Shown here one piece after another: positions 31,845-42,057 of a DNA stretch of 64,000 nucleotides. The stretch's first letter is position 1. Each line of letters starts with the position of its first letter. The position numbers and the translations under genes are program-made. The notes below the pieces were generated by a model. It made no database searches. It was not told the origin of the DNA and saw nothing but the letters and a program-made list of their open reading frames with translations. The DNA is from Malaya genurostris. Taxonomy: Eukaryota; Arthropoda; Insecta; Diptera; Culicidae. The stretch is from NCBI RefSeq assembly GCF_030247185.1, contig NC_080571.1:40083502-40147501 (forward strand). The letters run 5' to 3'.

Positions 31845-34800
31845 TTTTGCGTACTCGACGAACTGAGTCGAATAGTACCCATCCGGGCCTCGGTTCAAAA
31901 GGCGGTTTTCACAGTGATTGCATAACCTTTCTGTATGAGAAAGGCAAAAACCTCCTAAAACACCTGTTATGTACGGTAGAATATGTTTACCGTCAATAAC
32001 CAACGTGCTATCAGGTGCACAAATTTGCTTCCGTCGTTTTCCGATAGGTGGCTGTACCGGCTGAGGCTGGTCAAAATACATAGATGATAATGCCTTTAAA
32101 GTGAGTGTGTACAGTGCCTAACGAATTGTCATCGCCGTTTCAGTGACAGTTGTTCTTGTTTTCGTATTATTCACGCTCGAAAATGTCTGTTTATGTGCCC
32201 AATTCTCGCCATTTGCGGGAAGTTTTACTTTTCTGTTATAATTCGAAAAAATGCAGCTGAAGCGCATCGAATGCTCTTAGAAACTTACGGTGATGCTGCT
32301 CTGAGTAAAAGAACGTGTCGGGAGTGGTTTCAACGTTTTAAAAATGGCGATTTCGATGTCGAAGACAATCATGGTGGTGGAAGAGAAGAAACCTTCAAAG
32401 ATGAACAACTAGAAGCATTGCTTGATGAAGATTCGTGCCAAACCCAAAAGATCTTGCCGAATCGTTGGTAATGAGTCAGCAAGCTATTTCAAAACGTCTC
32501 AAGGCCCTGGACATAATTCAGAGATAAGGAAACTGGGTGCCGTACGAGTTGAAACCGAGGGACATGGAGTGCATGTGAGCAATTGCTTCAAAGACAAAAT
32601 CATAAGGGGTTTTTACATCGAATCGTAACCGGTGATGAAAAGTGGGTTCGATACGATAATCCTAAACGCAGGAAATCATGGGGAAAGCCCGGATATACTA
32701 CTTCGTCGGAGGCAAAACCGAATATTCACGGCCCCAAGGTTATGAGTTGTATTTGGTGGGATCAGCTCGGTGTGATTTACTACGAGCTCTTAAAACCGGG
32801 TGAAACTATCACAGGAGATCGCTACCGAACGCAACTGATGCGCCTTAGTCGCGCACTAAAAGAAAAGCGGCCACAATATCAAGAACGACATGACAAAGTC
32901 ATCCTCCAACACGACAATGCTCGGCCTCACGTCGCAAAAGTGGTCAAAAAGTACCTGGAGACGCTGAAATGGGAAGTCTTACCCCACCCGCCGTATTTCT
33001 CAGATGTCGCCCCTTCTGACTTCCACCTATTCCGTTCGGTGGCACACGGCCTGGCAGATCAACATTTTCAATCCTTCGAAGAGTAGGAAAAATGGATTGC
33101 TTCATGGATAGTGTCAAAAGAGGACTCCTTTTTTAGAGCCGGGATCCGAAAATTTCCAGATAGATGGGAGAAAGTTGTCGCTAACAACGGACAATACTTT
33201 GAATAATACATCTGTAAGCACTTTTTTGCAACTAAGCTTTTAATTTTGGAAAAAAAACGGCGGAAGCAAAGTTGTACACCTGATATCATATAAACAGGTG
33301 ATGCAGACCACATGGCTTGCTTGTCTTGGCTACCAAAAATTTGTAGATAGTTCGTTATGACGCCATATATGAAGAATAAACATGTTTTGATTCAATGCCA
33401 ACTAGTCCGAATGGTGTGACGAAAGCAAACATGTGGTTTTTAGTTTTACTTGGCTTGCTGAAGCAAAGTTAATTTCACTAACACATAGAGTTATTTGCCC
33501 ACATGTTTCTACCTCATTGATCAATAACTCATACCCTAGTATAAATGCACCGTTAGAATTCTGGATCTGAAGCAATGAAATTTTGCTAAATTCATCCAAT
33601 TAGTCAACTAATCCGAACGATTATCGATATTCGGAAGTATCAAATAGATATGCCAGTTTTATTTGTTTTCATGTCTTCCAATTATGTCTCTGACATTACC
33701 CACCCACCTTTTTTTCTCAAAAACAGTGTTCAATAAACACACGATATTCTTTTTTCTCCATTCCAATGAATTCAATTTTAGTTCTAGATCCCTGTTGGAA
33801 ATAGGACTTAACAGTAATTACACACCGAAAGGCAATATCAGAAAAAAATTTCCTACGAAATTTATAGTTAGACAAGCGATTTGTGTGAGCGAACAGACAA
33901 GAACACTTCTGAAACCATGGAAAAATAATCTTGATTTATTCGAAACTCTGGATTCGACCCAAACAGCGAAATTTTCGAACTTTTTCAGACACTGGTACTA
34001 CAACAATGGTATTATTGAAATTGTAATTGTAAAAGGAAACATCAAAAGTCATTATTCAGTATTCAGTCGTTCGAATCGATATGTAACCAGAATTGGACTT
34101 CAAAAGCTGATAAATATGCTAATGAATTTAATTTCTGGATATTAGAATCATTCAAATACTCTTTGAAGGACTTTTTCTATCGGTAACTCCATTTCAGAGA
34201 GGCGCGTTCTGAGTACCGTTATTGATAGTATATGTGTACAATTCCACCTCGTACATACTACGATATATGCCCGGTCAAGGTATTGGTTCTCTCGCGTTGC
34301 AACTTCAGCATCACCGTCATCAGTTCCATCTAATTATTGGCGGTTTGGTTAATAAATTCCTAGCATCGCTTTAGGCTTTGTTGTCAACCTTAGTAGAAAT
34401 GAGTAGACCACTCGAAATATGGTGGATTTCTCATGATCGTAGGTTTTACAGACACTGGATGTAACTGCACATAGCTTGCCTAGTCATCAGAGAAATGATA
34501 GATTTTTTTACTACTCTCTGGCATATGTCAGACGCCGACGATCATAGTTCATATGAATTGCAATTAATCGATTTTGTTTTGGTGAAACCGTTCACCTCAC
34601 AGGTATACCGGTGTAGTAAAAATTACTATCTTATCTGTTGTTAACCCTTACTGATATGACAAAAAACACGGTTCGCTTATCATTGAGAATCTTTGCCGGA
34701 ATAAACCTACCTCTTATCACAAAATACCAATGATTGGTTTCCCCGCTATCCGTTTTCCGAGATTGGCCACGTAGAATAAAATTGTCCCACTGGAGGGTTT

Positions 34801-34903
34801 TCTCGCTCTTTCTCAAGGACACCAACACGACAAACATGATCAAACACAGGACGAACAAGGCAAACGTTAGAAGAAACATCTTGTTCGTCCCACTAATCAC
34901 CAT
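29981..34903 (-). CDS. Gene B: small single-pass membrane protein, two exons
   Basis: Exon 1 is 34903-34711 (ATG at 34903; 64 codons plus one base; donor G followed by GTAGGT). Exon 2 is 30240-29981 (acceptor CGTTTTTCAG; stop TGA). Joined in phase 1 they give 150 aa. Residues 9-30 (MFLLTFALFVLCLIMFVVLVSL) form a membrane anchor. The remainder is probably extracellular or lumenal: WDNFILRG, NHWYFVIR, then DKIKALADIRNIERVAHLEV, VHGMDYEIVFDRVPASVVVD, LEDYTLALVKRKLYPWD. I do not recognise the family. The 4.47-kb intron contains a mariner and other repeats. Layout, hydrophobic position and splice phase copy exon 1 of gene A, 30 kb away on the same strand. Further exons inside the long intron cannot be excluded. 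Confidence 0.62.
30241..31430. other. Gene B intron, AT-rich part
   Basis: The 140-codon minus-strand ORF running from 30468 across the acceptor is a frame-shadow of exon 2. The 89-codon plus-strand ORF at 30891 shows no domain. Blocks of A and T runs occur near 30600-30840. Confidence 0.5.
31431..31950. repeat. Dispersed CCGGAACCGGAAGTCGGAT repeat, three units plus AC run
   Basis: GCGTCTACTGATAAAAACTA is followed by partial units near 31500 and 31610 and a better one at 31716 (CCGGAACCGGAAGTCGGAT, TTTGTATGAGACC, CCTTTCAT, TCTAAGTTTGTG). It ends with the AC run, GTACTCGACGAACTGAGTCG and CATAACCTTTCTGTATGAGA AAGGC. The order of blocks is the same as at 20622-21040. Confidence 0.8.
31803..31840. 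repeat. (AC)n microsatellite
   Basis: A perfect CA repeat of about 19 units, located at the fixed point of the dispersed repeat where the 20.9 kb copy has a shorter, interrupted CA run. Confidence 0.95.
32011..33283 (+). mobile_element. Mos1-like mariner (DD34D), both ends present, decayed
   Basis: TA at 32009-32010 and 33284-33285 flank imperfect inverted ends: TCAGGTGCACAAATTTGCTT and, from the right, TCAGGTGTACAACTTTGCTT, continuing CCGYCGTTTT. The 1273-bp length is full size for a mariner. Transposase pieces cover the whole protein, including TGDEKWVRYDNPKRRKSW (first Asp), VILQHDNARPHVAK (second Asp) and DVAPSDFHLF (third Asp), with 34 residues between the last two. WWDQLGVIYYELLKPGETI is typical of the mauritiana-type group. 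It lies in the intron of gene B. Confidence 0.9.
32183..33208 (+). pseudogene. Mos1-like mariner transposase pseudogene
   Basis: It opens with ATG at 32183 (MSVYVPNSRHLREVL), shifts frame near 32248 (one base lost in an A run), continues in the second frame (KNAAEAHRMLLETYGDAALS) to about 32450, is disordered to 32585, and is then open to 33086 with the catalytic core. The stop before EKWIASWIV is followed by the normal C terminus (WEKVVANNGQYFE). At least three frame breaks make it inactive. Confidence 0.85.
33600..33720 (-). repeat. End fragment of the GGCGGGTGGGTAATGTCAGAG dispersed family
   Basis: GATTATCGATATTCGGAAGT, then CCAATTATGTCTCTGACATT, ACCCACCCACC and a T run, match 20525-20622 in order and spacing. 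It lies inside the gene B intron. Confidence 0.75.
33721..34710. other. Gene B intron, upstream part
   Basis: A 160-codon plus-strand ORF (33663-34145) begins inside the dispersed repeat and has no recognisable domain, so I do not call it. The remainder is featureless. Confidence 0.4.
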
Positions 34904-35213
34904 CTTAGCAATCGGTAATTTTCATCCAATCACACTGCCCACGGTTCACGATCCCTCGTTGATCTCATTTAGCAATTTTGCTGAAGATATTGCATATCCA
35001 ATGCTCCTTCGGTTTCGAATTCGGGTCACATCGCTCTAAGGGCACATAACTGAATTGTGTATTGAATAACAATAACAACGATTACAGCTACAGCAACTAA
35101 ACAAATGCAACAAAATATAGGATCCGCCTTTCTTCACCAACTCACCAGCTTGCTTTGATTAAAACTAACAACAACAGAGTACCACAAAATGCTACCTCAA
35201 CTGAGTCATTTTG

Positions 35214-35388
35214 ATGGGTTTGGTAGCTACTGCTGTTGGTGCTGCCGCTTCTGCGTACGGCCTGAGAGTGGGATGCTCGCGAGAGTTGGTGACCATGCGG
35301 TTTTACATGCGCGGTCTCACTTGTATGCTGCGCGAAGATGTTTACCTTCCAACCTGTGTTTATGGGAATGGTGAGTGACTTACTACCA
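35214..35388 (+). CDS. Weak candidate first exon (small hydrophobic N terminus)
   Basis: ATG at 35214 opens a frame starting MGLVATAVGAAASAYGLRVG, then RELVTMRFYMRGLTCMLRED and VYLPTCVYGN, reaching a consensus donor (AATG followed by GTGAGT) before a TGA at 35388-35390. The local GC content is higher than the surroundings. It lies divergently upstream of gene B. No partner exon was found and no family was recognised. Confidence 0.2.
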
Positions 35389-35626
35389 CTCGCTTACTTG
35401 TGCAATCACAAGTGAGTGTACATAGGGAAGTGTTTGGTAAAACTGTCATTTTAGTCATCGTTGCGTTTACCTACGGATTCCACTTAATATTTTTGATTAT
35501 CAATTAAAAATATTTATTGTTGATTGATTATAGCACCGACTACACTCGGTTAAATATAGGTTTAGTCAAGACATCCGTTTCTGTCCTGTATCGGTATAGT
35601 ATAGTTTAGTGTAAAAATTCCGATTA

Positions 35627-36806
35627 AAGACTGTCCCAGAAAGTATGGACGCACTTTGATTTCGCTGTAAATAATTCACAAGTGTTAGATATTCAAATTT
35701 TATTCGATATACTGATAATATTAGACTACAACAACAGAATATTATTCTCAACATTTGCTACTTAGCCATTGTAGACTAGCTGGCGCACCGTTGCGACCGT
35801 TCCTCATTAAATTCCATACAGACTTCCTGGCGACAAGTTTTGACACTTTTTTCCAATCTTTTTCGAACTGTTGAATGGTTTCGACTGCCGAGACATGTTT
35901 TCTGAGATGTGCCTTCGTTAATGCCCAAAATTCCTCAATTGGTCGAAGTTGTGGGCAATTTGCTGGATTCATGTCTTTTGGGACGAAAGTGACATTTTTG
36001 GTAGTATACCATTCTACCGTTGATTTCGAGTAGGGTCAAGAAGCAAGATCTGGCCAGAAGACAACAGGATCCTTGTGGCTTCGAATCATGGGTAGAAGTC
36101 GTTTTTGTAAATTTCGCTGTTCATTGAAGCAGTGGTGATGAAGGGTTTCGAAATCTTACCGCAGCTACAAATTGCTTGCCAGACCATAGCTTTCTTACCA
36201 AATTTTTCGACTTCAATCGATGTCTCGGACTGGTTTAACACTTGCCCTTCTCGCATCGTATGATATTGTGGTCCCGGCAAGGATTTGTAATCGAGTTTCA
36301 CATAGGTTTCGTCGTCCATGATTATGCAGTTCAAATTTCCAGCAAGAATCGTATTGTACAGCTTTCGAACCCTCGGCCTGATCGATGCTTCTTGTTTCGG
36401 ACTACGTTTTGGTTGTTTCTGCTTCTTATAGGTTTGAAGATTCAAACGTTTTTTAGCACGAAGAACATTTGACTTCTATGTGCCCACTTTTTTGGCCATA
36501 TCCCGAACGGAAACCTCCTTCTTTTGCTCGAACGCCTTCAGTATACGTTAGGGTAGCAGGACCATTTTTCGACCCGTTTTCGGATTATCCTCAAAGGTGT
36601 TATCCTCACCGAACTTCCTGATTGCATTTCGCCCGACTTTTTCACTTACTCCTTCCATTTTTGCTATCTTTCTCAGTGACAGTCCGCGTTCTGTGCACCA
36701 TTTGTACACAATTTTTCGACGTTGTTCTGCTGAAAGTCCACGCATTTCGAAACAAACTAATGAAAACGAATAAACAACTGCACAAGTGGTTAGAGAAGAG
36801 TATAAA
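35627..36806 (-). mobile_element. D,D37E element, copy 2 (one end lost)
   Basis: The inverted end AAGACTGTCCCAGAAAGTAT lies at 35627 after TA (35625-35626). The minus strand encodes the transposase from MRGLSAEQRRKIVYKW (ATG near 36745) through MDDETYV, WPDLAS and PNCPQLRPIEEFWALTKAHL. All three catalytic acids are present, with 37 residues between the second Asp and the Glu. The 5' inverted end is missing; homology stops near 36806, where unrelated DNA follows. Small indels interrupt the frame near 36550 and 36090. Confidence 0.88.
35748..36745 (-). pseudogene. Transposase pseudogene of D,D37E copy 2
   Basis: Open pieces at 36745-36548, 36445-36086 and 35972-35748 together span nearly the whole transposase. 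The N-terminal helix-turn-helix (LRKIAKMEGVSEKVG) and the catalytic segments are all recognisable. Breaks: a frameshift near 36547, one near 36460, and one near 36110-36030. Confidence 0.82.
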
Positions 36807-37440
36807 CAGCATGTTTGATGTTAGAAGATGATTTCATGCAAATGTTGGCCGCGGTTTCGCTTTAAATGTCCCGAACCTTTCGAATCATTCGCATTACATT
36901 TAAACATTGGCAGATGGCTGGCTCCGGGTGATTGTGCAACTACTTGTTGCGTTTACGACGGGTCTCGCAATTCTTTAGTGAATTTTGAGACATGATTTTT
37001 TACTTAAAAAGAATTTTTATACTAAGCATGTTAAGCCCAAGTGGGTAATTTTTCGTTTCAAAGGAACGACCCACAATTTTAGAGTATTCCAAATTATCCT
37101 TTAAAAGTGCAAGGTGGATTTTTTATATTTTGTTTCGATATAACTTTGCATGAAACGCATAAATTCGAAGTTTGAAGCGTTTTCGGTGTTTTGTTTTAAA
37201 ACTAACTTGTTCATTTAAGGATTAGTCGCGGCTCTGACCCAGAGATGACGTTTTTAATGTCAAACTTTCGGAACTCATTTCTCGGAAGTTACAGCCTTCA
37301 GATGGCATGTGTCAAATTTTCACCTCTATTGTACCACTAACACTAAGTATACCGACATATGAGTGGCGTTATTAATTCATTTATGAAAAAATGGAAATAA
37401 TTTATGCAAAAATGGAAATAATTACTGTATTGAATTTTAA
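36807..37440. other. Possible DD41D mariner 3' relic, then unassigned DNA
   Basis: GAAGATGATTTCATGCAAATG and TTGGCCGCGGTTTCGCTT at 36826-36865 resemble GAAGATAATTTCATTTAAATG, TTGACCGCGGCTGCG at the end of the DD41D transposase gene at 24149-24183. A short decayed relative may have replaced the lost end of D,D37E copy 2. From 37020 on nothing is recognised. Confidence 0.3.
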
Positions 37441-38340
37441 AGGAAAAAGGCGGGTGGGTAATGTCAGAGACATAACTGGATGTCTTGAATACGAAAAGAA
37501 TTGACATGTTCTTTAACACTTCCGAATATCAATTAGTTGATCAGTTGTATGAATTATGCAGGCATTCTCTTTTTTCAAATTTTTCGCATAAACAAAGAAG
37601 GCTTACTCGATTACTGTGAATTTCACACAGCGAAAAGTGCACAAATCTAATCAAACTGTTCTAGATTTGCATTAAACTGAGGATATTTACCTTCGATTTG
37701 CGAGCAAGAAATCGTAATAGTTCTATAGAAAACTTTTAGAGCCATTAGAACGGCTGATATTGTGTGATGCTCCCCACCGTTGTCCTCTTTTCGTTGTTTT
37801 TCACCAATGCAAACGGCTAGCAGTTGTTACGTAATCGCTCTTGTCGGAAGCGAAACTGGCTTTGCAAACGACACACAATTCATCTGCTCGCAGTGGCGAT
37901 AGAATCCAATTTTTGTTAAGAGGTTTCCTTTTACGTGATTTCGTTTGTAGCTTTTTCACTAATGGGCGGTCCTAACGGCTATAAAAATAGCAGCATATAG
38001 AATTTTAATATCGATTATTTCATTTCATCACTGAGCTATGAGCTTTCAAAATACGAGAAAGGCAAACGCGCCTTATGAATTATCCTGTTTGATACTCGTT
38101 TATACCAAACATTTCAGAAAAGTTTAATTTTGAATTATTTGAGATGATGTCACACAACTGAAAATTTTATCATGAAATTGTGATCATATTTCCGATGGCA
38201 TGTAGCAAAAATTATGTTCATTCGTTAGATACAACAAGAGATCTTCACGATCAAAAACTTATCACTCTTCCAGAGGGTAAATTTTGAAAAGGCGCCCCAT
38301 AGTAAAGTAAGTCGTATTCACGACAAAAAAAACTCGCAAG
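37441..38340 (+). repeat. About 0.9 kb dispersed element, copy B
   Basis: It starts AAAAAGGCGGGTGGGTAATG TCAGAGACATAACTGGAT and runs collinear, in opposite orientation, with 19395-20625, ending GTAAGTCGTATTCACGAC. It lacks about 310 bp that copy A has. A further fragment of its inner end (TTTTGAAAAGGCGCCACATA) is found at 56360-56395. Confidence 0.75.
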
Positions 38341-38341
38341 C

Positions 38342-38870
38342 CTAGCAATGGTGTGAGAAATGTGAACTGCTCTCGGATCCATTAAAACCTAATATTTGTT
38401 GTATTCTGGTAATGTTAAGGGTTGAGGCCAGTAGGTCGCGTATAACCACGTGTCTCGCTCTGCGTATTACATTTCTCTCCATGCTCTCTCGCATATGTGC
38501 AAAATGACTCTCGATGGGCCGGTTGGCCAGTAAAGTTTCGATGTTTTCAATTACAAGTTTGACTACATCAATCGGTTGAATGGGATTGACATATATAAGC
38601 ATAAAATGTGTCTCCATCCAATTTGGTTATCGCTTGTTTGGCAGCCTTGCTGAGCCGAATTTATTTTTCTCTCATTTTTTCATTACGTTACCAGGAAATT
38701 GGCGCAGAAAAATGGTGCGGTCATAGAAATCGACTTATCTTCACAAAAATAACATTCACTTTATTTTTATCGCGACAACATAAATGTTTTAATGCACTAA
38801 TCGCATCTAAATTAAATTATCTAGTCATTTTCAGGATAGATTTTTGATCGATGCCAGTCTATATTGATGT
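38342..38870 (-). repeat. Dispersed repeat shared with 51476-51815
   Basis: CTCTCTCGCATATGTGCAAA ATGACTCTCGATG, GCTTGTTTGGCAGCCTTGCT, AAATCGACTTA, TTCACAAAAATAACATTCAC, ATCGCGA and CTAATCGCATCTAAATTAAA ATTATCTAG occur in the same order in both places. A minus-strand 91-codon ORF (38617-38342) starts with METHFMLIYVNP and includes IENIETLLANRPIE. Its start region lies inside the shared part, so it may be the relic of an element's coding start. Class unknown. Confidence 0.55.
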
Positions 38871-39960
38871 CCAGTCTATATTAGACGCAACAGTTACTGA
38901 TAGCTTTAGTCTGATAGTCCAGTCTATGTTGACTTCTGGTAACTTTTCTTCTGTCAGTTGGGATAGTAAATAGTAAAATACCTTTATCGTTACATTCCGA
39001 TACACAAGTGATTCATTGATGAGATGCTTAAGCTCGAGTCCTCTGGTTGAACGTGAAAGTTAAGTTACTAAAAGATTTCTGCTTGCTCAAATGACCCTTG
39101 TCACATCTTACCTTTCTGTTGTATTTTTTTTTTCTTCACATCATTACTCTACTAGCTGACTACTAGTATTCTCTAATTTTGATTATATTTAATGTAAAAA
39201 TATTGTTATAAATAATACTTATATTACCATTGTTTTTCGATAGAAATTTCAGGTTGGAATTCTCGGGTGGGTACTACTACCCACCGTACCTACCTGTTTC
39301 TTCGGCCCTGCTATCGTGAATACATCAAACAACTCAGATCAATCGTTATAGAACATTAAAAGGAAGTCACATCATATCTTTTTCACTAGCAGCAGTGATG
39401 TCGCTCGGACCTCCCCGATTGATAAAAATTACCACGTTTACCATTGACAACTTTTTCCACGTTAAAATACGTTAGTCAATTCGGCATACGATCGACATTC
39501 AGTCCAATGTATGTTTCCATCATCATTTCAATATTATGTGTCCAAAGTTGTTTGGACGTTGTTGTTCCTCAGCATACCGAGTTCCTTACTTATCTCGAAT
39601 GATGTGAACGTGTACCGAGGTACATTACTGTATTCGCTGTAGTCTCCATCGATAACCACTGATGCCTGATGGTTCCATTGCAAAATTGAACGCTTTTGAA
39701 AAATTGTTCTCTTTAGATGCAAGGAATACTATTCTTGATCCGATGATCCAAATATTCGTTGAAATCATACACTGTTTCGAGACAAATCGAAAGAGAAACT
39801 GTACTGTTACATTATTCTAGTTTCGAATGTAGAAACATCCGCTCGGGTTATCATTTTCACGCAACCTACTGGAGGCATCGTCCACTTGAGTTCAATCTTT
39901 GCACAATGATAGAGAACTCCTCGAGATATCAACTTTTGTTGACGGTAACCATCTTCCGGT
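38871..39960. other. Intergenic, upstream of the GH31 gene
   Basis: AT-rich; ATGTCCAGTCTATATT-type words repeat a few times at 38850-38935. Otherwise nothing recognised. Distal control sequences of the GH31 gene may lie here. Confidence 0.4.
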
Positions 39961-39963
39961 GGA

Positions 39964-39970
39964 TATAAAA
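39964..39970 (+). promoter_or_regulatory. TATA box (TATAAAA) of the GH31 gene
   Basis: TATAAAA in the context GGATATAAAAGTGGCGACGG lies 104 bp before the ATG at 40074. Transcription would start near 39995-40005, giving a 5' UTR of about 70-80 nt. A focused TATA promoter fits a tissue-specific secreted enzyme. Confidence 0.65.
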
Positions 39971-40073
39971 GTGGCGACGGCACGCCTGAGGTTAAACAGT
40001 TTTCAACTTGAATTAGTGCCGCGTGATTCTAGATGTTGTGGAACGGAAATTGCTAATTGCAAGTGCCAAGGCA

Positions 40074-42057
40074 ATGATAAATTTTAGGGCGCCTTTGGTG
40101 GGCGTGCTACTTCTAGTAGCCGTGGCATCGACTGCGAACTACAAACTGGAGTTCTACGAAGCCAATGTTGTCGTTACCGTTCGTACCGAAAACAGACAGC
40201 TTACAGTCGAGCGTGATGGAAAAGTAGTACAACAGATAATGATGGGACGGGATCTGGCCGCAGCTTCAACTCAGGAGGAAATCGCAAACGGATTTAAACT
40301 AGTTAATCTCTATAGGGAAGAGATAGAGTTTACGAAAGATGTCGATAGTGCCAGCTTCTCACTGTTTACGATTGCTAGAAAAGTCAGAACTCGGTCCAAG
40401 GTGGTGGTGGACTGTGTTCGTATTGCCGGTTCGAACTGGTTTGGTGGTCCACAGCAAAAGTATCAATACTGGCCCATTCAAAAGCTACGCTTCAGTGAGT
40501 ATTCCTACCTTACGAAGGAGGCAGATAACTGCGCCGTGGCCGATCGGTATTGGTTGTCCTCGGTAGGATCGTTCATCTACGTGGACAATGAAGCGCCACT
40601 ATTTATCGATCAAAACTACGGTCAACCCGGATATATGTGTTTAGAAGCGAAAAAATCACTGCCCTACGATACCTATGACAATACGTATTCATTCATCTAT
40701 CAGATTGGAGTTGCCAGTGATGCGAAGGTAGCACACGTGAAAGCAGTAAACCATATTCTAGGTAAACCTACAGGACATCCGGCCGAAGCGATGGTCAAAT
40801 ATCCCATCTGGTCGACATGGGCACGATATAAACGGGATATTGATGATAAAGTAGTACTCCAGTATGCCGATGAAATCAGCAGTCATGGGTGGCAAAATGG
40901 GCAGTACGAGCTGGATGATGACTGGGAGAAATGTTACGGAGCGCTTGAATTCAACACGAACAAGTTTCCAAATATTAGACAAACCATTAGCGCGATCAAA
41001 GCTAAGGGATTCCCCAGAGTTACCTTGTGGATTCATCCATTCATCAACAAGGGATGCGAACCATGGTACTCGCAAGCGAAGCGCAATGGCTATCTAGTGA
41101 CCAATCACAATGGCAGTACGGATACGGAATGGTGGAACAGCCAGAAAGGTCAAGCGGCGTATGTTGACTTTTCGCAACCGGCAGTTGCCGAATGGTTCAC
41201 AAAGAGATTGCGTGCCATTCTGGACGAAAGCGGAATCGATAGTTTCAAGTTCGATGCCGGTGAAACAAGCTGGACACCACCGGATCCCGTGCTACACGGA
41301 CCGCGCTCGCAGCATCCGAACCTGATCGTGGATAGCTATGTACGAACGGTGGCAAAGTTTGGAGATCTGGTAGAAGTTCGGTCAACTCAACGTACCCAGA
41401 ATGAACCGATTTTCGTTCGAATGATAGATAAAGACTCCGAGTGGAACTGGAATAATGGGCTGCCGACGTTGGTCACCACCTTGCTGCAGATGAACATGGT
41501 CGGCTATCCGTTGGTCCTACCGGATATGGTCGGTGGCAATGGGTACAATGATCACCCTCCGAATAAGGAAATGTTCATCCGATGGCTGCAGGCTAATGTA
41601 TTTATGCCGAGCATTCAATTTTCCTACGTTCCGTGGGACTACGACACGGAAACGATACAGATATCGAAAACCATGACGGATTTGCACGAACGATTCACTC
41701 CTCAAATTATGGCAAGATTCAAACTGGCAGTCTCGGAAGGTCTTCCGGTAAATCCTCCACTTTGGTGGGTCGCCCCTGCGGATACGGTAGCACAACGGAT
41801 CTATGATCGTTAGTATGCTCCCAAACTTGAAACTACAACAAATGTTAGTTACAAATTCAATTTCAGAATTCCTACTAGGAGATGACATTATAGCGGCACC
41901 GGTACTTCAGGAGAATGTACGTTCTCGAGATATCTACCTACCGGAAGGTAGCTGGGTGGATGGAAATAATGGAACCGTTTACACCGGTCCCAGATGGATC
42001 AGAAGCTACAGTGCTCCGCTGAGCGTGCTGCCATACTTCGTGCGCAAGACTAACTAA
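40074..42057 (+). CDS. Secreted glycoside hydrolase family 31 protein (MYORG/tobi-like)
   Basis: Exon 1 40074-41808, exon 2 41867-42057; the 58-bp intron (GTTAGT ... TTTCAG) joins YD to QFLLGDDIIAAPVL. The start is the ATG at 40074 (signal peptide MINFRAPLVGVLLLVAVAST A); the frame is open further upstream but without ATG. The GH31 barrel is clear: WSTWARYKRDI, ELDDDWEKCYGALEFN, RVTLWIHPF, FKFDAGETSW (Asp about 394, expected nucleophile), RMIDKDSEWNWNNGL (acid/base candidates Asp about 452-454) and LPDMVGGNGY. The FDAGE form of the nucleophile motif marks the MYORG/Drosophila tobi branch of GH31 alpha-glycosidases. Total about 641 aa. Substrate is unknown. Confidence 0.93.

Noticed and set aside
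33663..34145. 160-codon plus-strand ORF in the gene B intron
   Set aside because: It starts inside a dispersed repeat end, has no domain, and lies in an intron of an opposite-strand gene. It cannot be supported.
40023..40073. Upstream start of the GH31 ORF at 40023
   Set aside because: That codon is GTG. The first ATG, at 40074, begins directly with a good signal peptide and follows the TATA box at a normal distance.
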